Shown here piece after piece: positions 1 to 8,005 of a DNA stretch of 33,991 nucleotides. Every line of letters starts with the position of its first letter. The stretch's first letter is position 1. A program made the position numbers and the translations under genes. The notes under the pieces are model-generated. The model made no database searches, was not told the origin of the DNA, and saw only the letters and a list, made by a program, of their open reading frames with translations. The stretch lies in NCBI RefSeq assembly GCF_029167235.1, contig NZ_JARFTR010000305.1, positions 1-33,991 of the forward strand, read 5' to 3'. The DNA is from Kamptonema sp. UHCC 0994. GTDB taxonomy: Bacteria > Cyanobacteriota > Cyanobacteriia > Cyanobacteriales > Microcoleaceae.

Positions 1-79
1 TCGATCATAACAAGTAAAAACACTTACATTCGGTAAATTTAATAAAATATCTAAGTGAAGATCCATTGGTCGCAACCTA

Positions 80-107
80 GTAAAATGTAGTATCTGATAC
101 ATTTTAC
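80..107. repeat. 10-bp inverted repeat with 8-bp spacer
   Basis: GTAAAATGTA (80-89) and TACATTTTAC (98-107) are perfect inverted repeats around an 8-base spacer. The AT-rich dyad has the size of a repressor operator. No regulator can be assigned. Confidence 0.5.
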
Positions 108-296
108 CACAGGATGCCGAAAGAGCCGATTTTTCGCGCTGGCTTGCCTCCAACCGAATTGGCCTAGAAGAGCATCAAGCTATTGCAGGGCGATCGCTTG
201 AGCGCTTTTGGTGAGAGAATACTCTAAAAATATTCAATTGAGGGAAAATCTATGAAACTGAAGCGAAAATCGATAAAACTACCCAAAAAATAAAAT

Positions 297-324
297 TGTT
301 GCGGTGATTGGAGTCACCGCAACA
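297..324. repeat. 11-bp perfect stem-loop upstream of the replication gene
   Basis: TGTTGCGGTGA (297-307) pairs perfectly with TCACCGCAACA (314-324) around the 6-base loop TTGGAG. No T-tract follows on the plus strand, so it is not a typical rho-independent terminator in that direction. It may be a structural element of a control RNA or of the origin. A second, weaker dyad lies downstream: CGGTGTT at 471-477 against AACACCG at 492-498. Confidence 0.5.
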
Positions 325-594
325 TTTACACCCGGTTTTGCAGATCGGGTCTCAAAAAAAATATTTGTTATGTAAATGTAACAAAAACGGTGTCAATAGT
401 CAACTCAATCACACTTTTTGTGATTGCAGTCCCTATTTTGACAACTTTAAACAACAGACCCCTGCAAAAGCGGTGTTAACCCTTACAAAGGAACACCGAT
501 GGAATTTTCAAAAAATGAGAAGGGGCAGACCCATCGAGATGGTGCGGTATGGCTTCAAAAATATGGCGATGGCGGTACTCTCCGATTGAAATTT

Positions 595-620
595 GGGGGG
601 GCAAAATAAATGTACCCCCC
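595..620 (+). promoter_or_regulatory. Hairpin enclosing the replication gene's start codon
   Basis: Seven Gs (595-601) lie 8 bases before the ATG at 610. The second to fourth codons supply six Cs (615-620). Together they can form a 6-bp G-C stem whose 13-base loop contains the start codon. The G-tract is also the only Shine-Dalgarno-like stretch before this ATG, so the stem would hide both ribosome-binding signal and start. This suggests translational control of the replication protein. The pairing is visible; the regulatory role is inferred. Confidence 0.45.
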
Positions 621-3600
621 TCTGACACTCCCCAACTCGCCCGTCTATCAGAGCAGCGCTCGCACTGACTACCGCCAAGATTGGTTAGACTCTGGCGTTG
701 ACGATGGAATCATTAACCTCAACGTAGAGGAGATCGCTGGCGCAGACTTATTTGAAGTTCTCTATCCCCACCCGCAGCGCCTCAACGCGGGCCGCCTCAA
801 CGCCAAGTACCTGAGACTTTGGGAACGCTGCGTAGACTTTGACAACACTCCACTGTCACACGGCTGGATCTGCAACGGTCGCGTCAAGATTTTAGAAGGG
901 CCCTTACTCAAACCTGAGAATGGCAAAAACGGAAAATGGAAAGTCGTAAAGTACCGCAACCCTGAAGGGAGTAAAGCCCCGATCGCATTCCTCAAAGTAC
1001 CGCTTCACATCTGGGAGAAAGTTGCGGCGCGGTATGGTATCGCCCTGCCTAGTTACATAGAGGTTACACAAGAAGGCTCGGCTCTGGGTTTTTGGGCATG
1101 GGTACTTAAAAATCAAATTCCTCTCACCCTAACAGAAGGTGAGAAAAAAGCAGGATGCTTGCTCAGCCTTGGTTACGCAGCGATATCAATTCCCGGCATC
1201 TCAATGGGATGGCGCGTAACAGACAGAGATTTTAAAGGCAAAGCGCTCGCACGGGAATTGCACCCAGACTTGTTGCCGTTCGATGATGGTCGTGATGTTA
1301 CGATCGCATTTGACTACCGCCCCGGTGATTATTTCAAGTCAACTGAATGGGTCAACGCGGTGATTCTTGGCAGACTATTTAAAAGGTCAACTGTCAAGAT
1401 TGCCAGATTACCAGGCCCGCAAAAAGGGATTGACGATTTTGCCGTCGCCGGGGGAGATGTCGATCGCGTTCTAGCCGCCGCTGAATCCCTCAAGCAATTA
1501 CAGGATGAGAAATTGTGGCGTTCTTACAAAGGCTTCTCACCCGACAGAGTAGTTAACCAGCGTTACCTCGACATAGAAGCCCCTGAGCATGGCAAAGCCA
1601 CTCTCATCAATTCAGGACTTGGTACGGGCAAAACTCAATACTTAGCTGACAAGATTGCCCCACAACCCGGCAAGCAAATCAATATCGGCTACCGTAACAG
1701 CCTACTGCTACAGATGGCTCAAAAAATTGGTAGCTACCATCTGGATGAACACGATGGTCGCCGATTTCTTTATGACCCGAATGCTCGGATCAGTCTGTGT
1801 TGGGATTCCCTGCTCAAGCTTCCCCCTGAAATTTTCGAGGGTGCAGATATTATTTTGGATGAAGCTTCAAGCAGCCTGAAACACTTGCTTACCAGCAGCA
1901 CTTGTAAAGAAAAACGACCTGAAATTCTGGATTATCTAAAAAAGATTGCCCCTAATATCAACCGAATTATTGCAACTGATGGCAATAATTCTGACTTGGT
2001 TGCTAATTGGGTAGCCCAGGTTTTTGGCTTGCCAATTATCAGGATTAAAAACAATTTCAAGGGTGACACCCCACCCGTAACTTTCCTTGAACTTCCCAAA
2101 GGCAGATGTCGAATTGCTAAATCCGAATTTGAATATCTAGCTCAAGGAATCATGGGAGTAAATTGCCCCGCAATTGCCACAGATTCCCTCAATGATGCCG
2201 AAGCCCTTTACAAAATGTTCACCGCTCAAGGCAAAAAAGGCATCTTATTAAGCAGCAAAACAGCTACTAAAAAATGGGCTAAGGAATTTCTAGCTAATCC
2301 TGACAACTACATCAGAAAGCATAAGCCAGAATTTATCATATTTACCCCAACGGCTGAAAGTGGTCTTGATATCTCAATCAAAGCAAAGCTTGATAGCGTA
2401 GAAGTTTCTGGCAAGTATTTCTCTGATGTTTTCTGCATTTTTCGCGGGGTCATTGGCGTTGATGAATGCCTCCAAATGTCCCGCAGGGTAAGGCATCCAG
2501 AAAGGATTGTGATCTGCTGTGCTGAACGTAAATTTGCAAGCAATAATGATTCTAATCCCTTCTCAGGTCAGCTAATTAAAGACCTTGAGGAGCGGGTCAC
2601 GGCTGAAATGAAAGCACTTTCTCCTGAAGAAAATACAGCCGCAATCAAAGAAGCAATCAAGGCTCAAATTGATTCCCCACACTTAGAAGCTTGGGCAAAA
2701 ATCAAGGGCAAAGATGCCGTCGAAGGGCGTAATTTACGGCGATTTTTACTTAAAGCTTTTGAGGATGGCGGCTATGAAGTCAATCGGATTAGCTTCTCAG
2801 ATTTGCTTAATCCTGATGCCATTTACGATGAGGGAATGAGCTTTGCTGATGCTAAAAAGCTTTCTAAAGAAGAAGAAGCAAAGCAGATTTTCAATTCTGA
2901 ATTTATCACCCTAGAAAAATACTTAGAAATTGAGGGAAGCAATGCTGAATGGGAGGATTGCTGCAAAGCCATCAAATATCGCCTTTTAGCGCGGCTACCA
3001 GGCATTGAAAATACTGAGCTTTGGACTTGGGAGTTTGTTTACCGTATCCGCTTCACTGACAGAGATTTGCTCAATCAGCTCTATGCCAACTGGAAACTTG
3101 AAAACCCAGAGGACGCTGAACTGCTACAACGGCAAAAATGGAACCGTGAGTTTAGAACTTTCTTGCCTGACCTGAACAACCAATGGCTCAAACTCAAACT
3201 TCTCTCAAAATTGGGGATTAATCAATTCCTTGACGCTTCAAAGGTCTGGACGGATAAATCCCCTGAAGTCTTGGAACTGGTGAGGATTTGTAAAACCAAG
3301 TCAGCCGCTGCCCTACTTGGACATCCCGGCAAAAGCTCTCCCATGCAATATCTCAACCGCTTACTGAAATTTATCGGGGTTAAGCTGAAGGCCTCTCAAG
3401 TCAGGGAGGGGGATAAGCGAGTTTGGCAATATCGCTTTTCTGATGCCAGCCGCCCTCAAAACTGGGATGAGCTTTACCCTCTAGTCTGTCAAAAAATGGC
3501 TGAAAAAATCGCCTCTGCGAAAATGGCTGAATCACCCTCTCCTATTGGTGTAGAGGTTGTCACAGCTCCCCCCTTAAATATACAAAATACAGCAGAAGCT

Positions 3601-3810
3601 GTGACAGAAAACTCAGCTACTCCCAGAGAAAAAATATGGGCTGTGGCCCGCGAACTGGCGGACGTGGCGGCGCGGATTGCTGAGGGGATGGTGGAAACAG
3701 CAAAAACCTGTCTGCATCACATTCTCAGCCGATATGGATACTTACCCGTAGCAGAGGCGCTAGAAACTCTGAGTGTTGAGCAGCGGTTAGCGGTTGAGGG
3801 GTTAGGTTAG
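610..3810 (+). CDS. Cyanobacterial plasmid replication protein (CyRepA1-like primase-helicase)
   Basis: A 1066-residue protein with the architecture of the CyRepA1 family of cyanobacterial plasmid replication proteins. The N-terminal part carries a DUF3854/Toprim-like signature, TLTEGEKKAGCLLSLGY at about residues 171-188, followed by an IPGI segment and an acidic FDYRPGD stretch, typical of primase-like domains. A P-loop (GLGTGKT, about 336-342) and a Walker B-like segment (IILDEASS, about 414-421) mark a helicase-type ATPase domain. The C-terminal 300 residues are less conserved. It probably opens or primes the plasmid origin. The ATG at 610 is chosen because it starts the long frame and follows a G-rich tract, though that tract may be sequestered in a hairpin. 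The following recombinase and partition genes agree with a plasmid backbone. Family assignment is from motif memory, not a search. Confidence 0.85.
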   Translation: MYPPLTLPNSPVYQSSARTDYRQDWLDSGVDDGIINLNVEEIAGADLFEVLYPHPQRLNAGRLNAKYLRLWERCVDFDNTPLSHGWICNGRVKILEGPLLKPENGKNGKWKVVKYRNPEGSKAPIAFLKVPLHIWEKVAARYGIALPSYIEVTQEGSALGFWAWVLKNQIPLTLTEGEKKAGCLLSLGYAAISIPGISMGWRVTDRDFKGKALARELHPDLLPFDDGRDVTIAFDYRPGDYFKSTEWVNAVILGRLFKRSTVKIARLPGPQKGIDDFAVAGGDVDRVLAAAESLKQLQDEKLWRSYKGFSPDRVVNQRYLDIEAPEHGKATLINSGLGTGKTQYLADKIAPQPGKQINIGYRNSLLLQMAQKIGSYHLDEHDGRRFLYDPNARISLCWDSLLKLPPEIFEGADIILDEASSSLKHLLTSSTCKEKRPEILDYLKKIAPNINRIIATDGNNSDLVANWVAQVFGLPIIRIKNNFKGDTPPVTFLELPKGRCRIAKSEFEYLAQGIMGVNCPAIATDSLNDAEALYKMFTAQGKKGILLSSKTATKKWAKEFLANPDNYIRKHKPEFIIFTPTAESGLDISIKAKLDSVEVSGKYFSDVFCIFRGVIGVDECLQMSRRVRHPERIVICCAERKFASNNDSNPFSGQLIKDLEERVTAEMKALSPEENTAAIKEAIKAQIDSPHLEAWAKIKGKDAVEGRNLRRFLLKAFEDGGYEVNRISFSDLLNPDAIYDEGMSFADAKKLSKEEEAKQIFNSEFITLEKYLEIEGSNAEWEDCCKAIKYRLLARLPGIENTELWTWEFVYRIRFTDRDLLNQLYANWKLENPEDAELLQRQKWNREFRTFLPDLNNQWLKLKLLSKLGINQFLDASKVWTDKSPEVLELVRICKTKSAAALLGHPGKSSPMQYLNRLLKFIGVKLKASQVREGDKRVWQYRFSDASRPQNWDELYPLVCQKMAEKIASAKMAESPSPIGVEVVTAPPLNIQNTAEAVTENSATPREKIWAVARELADVAARIAEGMVETAKTCLHHILSRYGYLPVAEALETLSVEQRLAVEGLG

Positions 3811-3894
3811 GAGCAGAACTGGATTATCTAGGGGTAGATAGCCACATAGGATGCAGCCTGCAAAACTAAACGCTCAAACTTGCAATAAGCATTT

Positions 3895-3912
3895 ATACTT
3901 TATGGAAAGTAT
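3895..3912. repeat. 7-bp dyad upstream of the recombinase gene
   Basis: ATACTTT (3895-3901) and AAAGTAT (3906-3912) are perfect inverted repeats around ATGG. A second dyad, TTTACT-GA-AGTAAA (3915-3928), follows after two bases. Such short arms next to a tyrosine recombinase gene may be the recombinase core site or an operator; the sequence does not decide. Confidence 0.4.
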
Positions 3913-3914
3913 GA

Positions 3915-3943
3915 TTTACTGAAGTAAACAGAGGCGGTATAAT
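3915..3943 (+). promoter_or_regulatory. Sigma70-type promoter of the recombinase gene
   Basis: A perfect -10 box TATAAT (3938-3943) lies 17 bp after TTTACT (3915-3920), a 4-of-6 match to TTGACA. The -35 element is one arm of the palindrome TTTACTGAAGTAAA, so a protein bound there would block transcription; autoregulation by the recombinase is possible. The expected transcription start is near 3950. That is too close for a TTG start at 3954 but suits the ATG at 3987. Confidence 0.55.
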
Positions 3944-3986
3944 CACCCCATACTTGTCGAGCAGCGACTGGGTTAGTGAGTACCAA

Positions 3987-4949
3987 ATGCCAGAGTTTTA
4001 TACCGCTCAGTCAGATATCGTTTTAACTTACCCCGTGCCGCTGACGCTTCATCCGGCGGCCGTTTACTTGTCTAGTTTGACTTCTGGCTCCCGGCGCACG
4101 ATGCGGAAAGCTTTGGATGTGATTGCCCGAATGCTGACTAATGACGCTTCAATGAATGCTTTGTCGCTCGACTGGTCAAAGTTGAGATACCCCCACGTTG
4201 CCGCGATTCGCTCAGTATTGATGGAACAGTATGCTCCGGCAACGGCAAACCGGATGCTGTGCGCCCTGCGGCGGACTCTCAAGGAAGCGCAGCGGTTGGG
4301 GTTTATTAGTGCTGACGAATACGCGCGGCTGGTGGATTTCAAGAGCGTGCGGGGCGATTCTCCCTTGAGAGGACGGCTGTTGAAGCATAGCGAGATTGCG
4401 ACGCTGCTGGAAAATTGTCGGCGTGACACCGATCTGATTGGCGATCGCGATGCGGCGCTGATTGCGATTTTAGCGGGGTCGGGGTTGCGGCGGAGTGAGG
4501 CGGTAGCCTTGGATTTAGCTGACTTTGATGCGGAATCTGGCTCGATGCAAGTCCTGGCGGGGAAAGGGAAAAAAGTTCGCACTGTGTATTTGCCTTCCGG
4601 TGCGATCGCCGCAGTTCAGGCTTGGATTAAGGTGAGAGGAACTGATAAAGGCGCTCTAATTTGCCCAGTGATGAAGGGAAATCACGTCAAGGTCAGGCGG
4701 ATGACAGACCAGGCGGTGATGGCAATTCTCCTGAAGCGGGGGGTGCAAGCAGGAGTGCTGGACTTTTCGCCTCACGACTTCCGCCGCACGTTTATTAGCG
4801 AATTGTTAGATGCGGGTGCGGATGTTTTGACGGTAAGCAAGTTGGCGGGACACGCTGACCCGGCGACGACTCAAAAATACGATTTGCGGGGCGAGGAAGC
4901 TAAGCGTAAAGCTGTGCAGTTGTTGCAGATTCCTTATGATGAACAATAA
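3987..4949 (+). CDS. Tyrosine recombinase (XerC/D-like, plasmid-borne)
   Basis: A 320-residue site-specific recombinase with the full tyrosine-recombinase signature. From the ATG at 3987: GSGLRRSE with catalytic Arg near 168; a lysine-rich beta turn (GKGKKVRT, about 192-199); HDFRRT with His 263 and Arg 266; LAGH with His 289; and the nucleophile Tyr 298 in TTQKY. The N-terminal half is the SAM-like core-binding domain. The frame is also open from a TTG at 3954, but the likely transcription start near 3950 favours the ATG. On a plasmid it may resolve multimers at a site near its gene (two dyads at 3895-3928). It could instead be an integrase of the island; no attachment-site pair is visible to settle this. 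Confidence 0.88.
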   Translation: MPEFYTAQSDIVLTYPVPLTLHPAAVYLSSLTSGSRRTMRKALDVIARMLTNDASMNALSLDWSKLRYPHVAAIRSVLMEQYAPATANRMLCALRRTLKEAQRLGFISADEYARLVDFKSVRGDSPLRGRLLKHSEIATLLENCRRDTDLIGDRDAALIAILAGSGLRRSEAVALDLADFDAESGSMQVLAGKGKKVRTVYLPSGAIAAVQAWIKVRGTDKGALICPVMKGNHVKVRRMTDQAVMAILLKRGVQAGVLDFSPHDFRRTFISELLDAGADVLTVSKLAGHADPATTQKYDLRGEEAKRKAVQLLQIPYDEQ

Positions 4950-4992
4950 GATGAATTACTGAGTAAAAAAGAGATGGCGATGCCAACAACTG

Positions 4993-5532
4993 CTATCCAC
5001 CTGCGTTTGGAACCGGGTCAAAAAGTAACGTTGCAGCCTGTTTCTTGGCTAAAGCCTTCTGAAAACTGCCAGTTTCAGGGTTGATGATTAAACACTCGCC
5101 CGACAGTAATTTTATCACTAAATTGCCTTCAACCAGCGACATTCCAATCGCTGTATCAGGTAAAGTTTTATTAGAGCGGATAGAGCCTCGGCGGTTGAAA
5201 AGTAAAAAGTCTTCTTCAGTAATGACAGCAGTAACTTTCTCTAAAGTTAGCATTTGCACCAAATAGGAAGTTAGCGGCAAAGTTAGCAAAATCTTACCCG
5301 TTTCCCTACAAATCGCAGCTACCTTTTGTTCAACACCCACCCAAATCGTTTGTCCGTCTGGTGAAAGTTTCACCATCGGTTTAATTAAATCGCTGTTCCA
5401 ACTAATGCCGTAAACTCCCAAATTTTCGCCCAGGTCAATGATGGCAAATTGGCGTGAATACTCGGTGGCTATCAGTTGCCGAGAAGCATCAATTTGATTA
5501 AAGTCAACTTCGTTAATAATCTGAATTTTCAT
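4993..5532 (-). CDS. Hypothetical protein, beta-propeller-like
   Basis: A 179-residue protein I do not recognise. It consists mostly of short alternating beta-strand stretches, including LSPDGQTIWVGVEQKVAAI and a CLIINPETG turn. These resemble blades of WD40 or PQQ-type beta-propellers, though the protein is too short for a whole propeller. No signal peptide or membrane segment is seen. It starts 8 bases after the stop of the upstream minus-strand gene (5541-5915), so the two are probably co-transcribed and may act together. It converges on the recombinase gene, ending 43 bases from it. No function is proposed. Confidence 0.6.
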   Translation of the reverse strand: MKIQIINEVDFNQIDASRQLIATEYSRQFAIIDLGENLGVYGISWNSDLIKPMVKLSPDGQTIWVGVEQKVAAICRETGKILLTLPLTSYLVQMLTLEKVTAVITEEDFLLFNRRGSIRSNKTLPDTAIGMSLVEGNLVIKLLSGECLIINPETGSFQKALAKKQAATLLFDPVPNAGG

Positions 5533-5540
5533 CGCAGTTT

Positions 5541-5915
5541 TTATCGATAAGTTTTGACAACAAGTGAGGCTACTTGAGGGATGGCTCCCAGGTCGCTTTC
5601 TGGGTAATAATAGCGGATAAAAATGGCTCCCGTTGCTTCAGTACCGCTCACTTCGAGTTTGCGGGTAATGCTAGTACCATATTCAGTATCTCTCCTATCT
5701 TCAGGAATTTCAGGCGCATTTAAGCCCTCCCGAAAGATTTGCATGAGCCTTTCTCTGCCACCCGTTGCTTCGTCAATTCCCAGCCGACTCAATTCTCTTA
5801 AATTTTGTAACGACCTCTGGGTATTAGTTGGGTCGGAAGTAACGCGCCCGAAAAAGAAGTCGAATTTGCTTTCTCTGACCGTGAAACCTTCACCCTGAAT
5901 AACATTATCCGCCAT
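5541..5915 (-). CDS. Hypothetical protein, first gene of a two-gene unit
   Basis: A 124-residue soluble protein, not recognised. It is charged and has a helical middle (SLQNLRELSRLGIDEATGG) and a strand-rich C-terminus (GAIFIRYYYPESD) ending in a basic stretch. No catalytic motif stands out. The close spacing (8 bases) to the downstream propeller-like gene suggests a pair, for example a small effector with a partner, but nothing in the sequence proves a toxin-antitoxin or immunity role. The ATG at 5915 opens the frame. Confidence 0.6.
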   Translation of the reverse strand: MADNVIQGEGFTVRESKFDFFFGRVTSDPTNTQRSLQNLRELSRLGIDEATGGRERLMQIFREGLNAPEIPEDRRDTEYGTSITRKLEVSGTEATGAIFIRYYYPESDLGAIPQVASLVVKTYR

Positions 5916-6563
5916 TCAACCTTGATCCTATACGATTGAGTTATCTAGGGGGAGCAGGCAGCCATGCGCTCCGCCGTCTCTGAAAATAGCGTATGATTCG
6001 AGCGTTTCCTAAAATTTATGCTCTCGCTAGCCGCCTGCACCCTTAAGCCGGTCTCGGTTTCCCTTTCGTCAAGTCCAGCCCTGATCTATTTGTTCCAGTT
6101 GGGGTTCTAAGCGGACAATGCGGTAAGCAAGGGCGAGCGATCGCGAATATCCTAACTGAAGGTGGTGCGATCGCCTCAAGAAAGCCAAGGCATTTGTTGA
6201 GCTATCAGCATAGGGTAGCACGGAGATCGCAGTTAACGGAACGCTATGCCCCAGCGCGACATTGCTTCAGTTGCCTGAAAAGCCAGTTATGGGATATTCA
6301 TCTAAACAGCTAAAGGTATAATACGTTTAACTGTTTAATCAATTACCGCAAGCTAGCGATCGTTACCCAAAAGAGCAATCGCCCCAGTTGACTTTGGGTC
6401 TAACCGATCAGACAAAAAACCCCAGACTTTACAGCAAGCAGCAAATTGCAGGTTTATGAAGTACACCCTAGAAACCCGGTTTTATCAAGAAACGGGTTTC
6501 GCGTACCTACTTACCTTACTCATGATGTAACTGCCAATCTGCGGCTGACCTCGGACTTACCCC
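5916..6563. other. Non-coding region between the hypothetical pair and the partition cassette
   Basis: About 650 bases with no believable gene on either strand. It has two HIP1 octamers (6137-6144 and near 6171), a perfect TATAAT at 6317-6322 with no good -35 element, an inverted copy of the partition-region motif at 6321-6337, and a palindromic repeat at 6471-6500. With the leader before 610, it is the best place in the window to look for a replication origin. I see no clear iteron array here. Confidence 0.45.
6471..6500. repeat. Extragenic palindromic repeat
   Basis: GAAACCCG (6471-6478) and CGGGTTTC (6493-6500) are perfect inverted arms around a 14-base loop containing GGTTTTATCAAGAAA. 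From memory, this resembles a palindrome of the AAACCCGGTTTCTT type that is dispersed in some filamentous cyanobacteria. The base pattern is seen; the family link is recollection and needs a genome search. Confidence 0.45.
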
Positions 6564-6654
6564 TAAACTGTTAAACATATTAGACGTTTAATATATTAAA
6601 CGTTTAACACTTAAACGCATAAAAGTGTTAAGCTAAACAATAATTAGACCTTAA
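6564..6654. promoter_or_regulatory. Putative partition site and/or parA operator region
   Basis: The 90 bases before parA are densely repeated. TAAACTGTTAAACATAT (6564-6580) recurs inverted at 6321-6337 with 15 of 17 matches. ACGTTTAATATATTAAACGT (6584-6603) is a perfect 20-bp palindrome and overlaps the 12-bp palindrome TTAAACGTTTAA (6596-6607). TTAACACTT (6604-6612) and AAGTGTTAA (6623-6631) form a third dyad. ATTAGACCTTA (6643-6653) echoes ATTAGACGTTTA (6579-6590) and the end of the cassette at 7746-7765. Such clusters before a parA gene are typical of centromere-like sites and autoregulatory operators. Direct binding by the 7383-7766 protein is inferred. Confidence 0.6.
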
Positions 6655-6663
6655 TAGGATTTT

Positions 6664-7386
6664 ATGTTGAAGGTCGCTATTTTCAATTTCAAGGGCGGTA
6701 CGGGGAAAAGTACCACAGTTTTAAACTTAGGAGCTTGTCTCGCTGCAACTAAGTGCCGCGTCCTGCTGCTCGACTTGGATGGGCAGCGCACCCTCAGTTT
6801 TGGGTTAGGTCAAGACGGTCAGCAGCCGACAGCTTTTGATTGGCTTCAGGGGGATAACGTAGAGCCATTAAACACGGAGGTAAAAAATCTGTGGCTGATT
6901 CCGGGGGATTTGGGACTGTTCCAGTTGCAGTCACCTCATGATTTATTCACCCCAGCCCTCTCTAAGCTGAAGGGGTTTGATGTGTGCCTGATGGACTGTT
7001 CGCCAGGGCTTTCCTCTGTTTCGGTACAGGCTCTGTTGGCGTGCGATCGCGTGTTGATTCCGACTCTGTGCGAACCGGCTGCCCTCAAAGGGTTGTCGGA
7101 AGCGGTGGAATTAATTCGAGGGGAGCAAACAGGAGTGCCAATTGAGGTGTTACGGACTCGCTATAAGTCGCGCTTGCTGTTAACCCAGGAAGCTGACAGT
7201 TTGCTGGTTGAGGCTTCTGTGGAACTGGACTATCGGCTGCTGCATACGGTGATTCCTGACAACATTGCTGTGGCAGAATCCATTGCTCAGCAAAAGCCTG
7301 TCACCGCCTATGCTGCCAAGTCCTCCGGTGCTTCATCTTATCGGTTTTTAGCTAAAGAGTGCAAAAAATTGTGGAGGTTGTCGTGA
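6664..7386 (+). CDS. parA: ParA-family partition ATPase
   Basis: A 240-residue ParA/Soj/MinD-type ATPase. It begins with the deviant Walker A motif KGGTGKST (residues 10-17), including the signature lysine, continues with LLLDLDGQRTLSFGLG (Walker A-prime region), and has the DCSPG segment of Walker B at about 116-120. The short length, without an N-terminal DNA-binding domain, fits the ParA Ib/small Soj class. It would position plasmid copies on the nucleoid with a DNA-binding partner, here most likely the overlapping downstream gene (GTGA overlap). The repeat-rich segment just upstream is its probable operator or centromere. An AGGA sequence precedes the ATG by about eight bases. Confidence 0.9.
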   Translation: MLKVAIFNFKGGTGKSTTVLNLGACLAATKCRVLLLDLDGQRTLSFGLGQDGQQPTAFDWLQGDNVEPLNTEVKNLWLIPGDLGLFQLQSPHDLFTPALSKLKGFDVCLMDCSPGLSSVSVQALLACDRVLIPTLCEPAALKGLSEAVELIRGEQTGVPIEVLRTRYKSRLLLTQEADSLLVEASVELDYRLLHTVIPDNIAVAESIAQQKPVTAYAAKSSGASSYRFLAKECKKLWRLS

Positions 7387-7766
7387 ACAAACCTAAAAGT
7401 AAGATGGGGGGGATTGGAAAGCTGAGCCAGTTTTCGGGAATTAAGCAGTCACCAGCACCAGTAGATATGGAAGCTGATAGGGCACCTGCTCTTGACCCTC
7501 CGGTTGAAGCTGCGACAGGGGCTAATTCCAAGGAGAAACTGGTAGCGGTCAATTTCAAAATTACTCGCAACCAGCAGGAATGGTTAGCAGATACAGCCAG
7601 ACTTGTTAGGGACAACAACGCCCAAGCTGTGCCACCAGCAGAACGAGTGTACCCCCAGCATTTGATGGGTGTGGCGATTTCTCTGTTACAACAGGCTGAT
7701 GTGGACTGGAGCCAAATCAAGAATGTTGAGCAGTTGCGTATACAGTTAAACCTATTAGACCTTTAG
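7383..7766 (+). CDS. Small ParB-like partition partner
   Basis: A 127-residue protein whose GTG start overlaps the parA stop in a GTGA junction. The longer frame from 7359 would run 28 bases into parA, so the GTG is preferred. The N-terminal third is proline- and alanine-rich and looks disordered. The C-terminal part (VAVNFKITRNQQEWLADTA onward) begins with a short strand followed by helices, as in ribbon-helix-helix or related centromere-binding proteins that accompany small ParA ATPases. Its last codons lie within a 20-bp repeat shared with the region upstream of parA. The partner role comes from coupling and position; the DNA-binding fold is only suggested. Confidence 0.65.
   Translation: MNKPKSKMGGIGKLSQFSGIKQSPAPVDMEADRAPALDPPVEAATGANSKEKLVAVNFKITRNQQEWLADTARLVRDNNAQAVPPAERVYPQHLMGVAISLLQQADVDWSQIKNVEQLRIQLNLLDL
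7746..7765 (+). repeat. Second copy of the 20-bp par-cassette repeat
   Basis: TTAAACCTATTAGACCTTTA (7746-7765) matches 6571-6590 upstream of parA at 18 of 20 positions, in the same orientation. One copy thus stands on each side of the par genes, the downstream one inside the end of the partner gene. Confidence 0.6.
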
Positions 7767-7896
7767 ACAATAAAGGGTGTAAAGTATTAGTGAGGTGTGG
7801 GCTACGATAGTGCTGCCTGTTGCATAACTCCTGTCGTAGTGGGAAATATATTTTGGTGAAAGGAGACAACCTCTTGCGCTTTACTGTCCTTTTCTT

Positions 7897-7926
7897 CCCC
7901 CGTCTGAATCTAGGCGAGGGCTTTTT
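7897..7926 (+). terminator. Possible weak rho-independent terminator of the par operon
   Basis: CCCCCG (7897-7902) can pair with CGAGGG (7915-7920) with one mismatch, followed by CTTTTT. The stem is short, so termination is uncertain, but the location downstream of the par genes is sensible. Confidence 0.35.
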
Positions 7927-7947
7927 ATTTGAGAGTTTTTGTCTCAC

Positions 7948-8005
7948 AGGATGTCTAGTCAACATACCTTTGAAGTTGGTTTAAGCTGTGATGACTAGAC
8001 ATCCT
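7948..8005. repeat. 14-bp perfect inverted repeat abutting a broken integrase
   Basis: AGGATGTCTAGTCA (7948-7961) and TGACTAGACATCCT (7992-8005) are perfect inverted arms around a 30-base spacer. The right arm ends one base before the stop codon that interrupts the integrase fragment (8006-8008). The arms are not GC-rich and no T-tract follows. A recombination site or remnant mobile-element ends is likelier than a terminator. The rest of 7767-8005 shows no gene. Confidence 0.55.

Larger units (their letters stand above)
1..609. other. Leader region upstream of the replication gene
   Basis: No convincing intact gene is visible here. An open stretch without an ATG start (about 101-214, plus strand) would encode a peptide ending in EEHQAIAGRSLERFW; it looks like the tail of a lost gene, but I cannot name it. 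A TTG-initiated frame at 308-589 has an ordinary, unconvincing composition. The region holds several hairpin-forming repeats, listed separately, and one HIP1 octamer at 190-197. Its position just before a plasmid replication gene makes it a reasonable place for replication control or part of the origin. That is inference from position. Confidence 0.5.

Noticed and set aside
308-589. TTG-started 93-residue frame before the replication gene
   Set aside because: No ribosome site, no recognisable domain, and it overlaps hairpins of the leader; coding potential is not supported.
4064-4582. Minus-strand frame of 172 residues
   Set aside because: It is the shadow of the tyrosine recombinase, whose catalytic motifs are on the plus strand.
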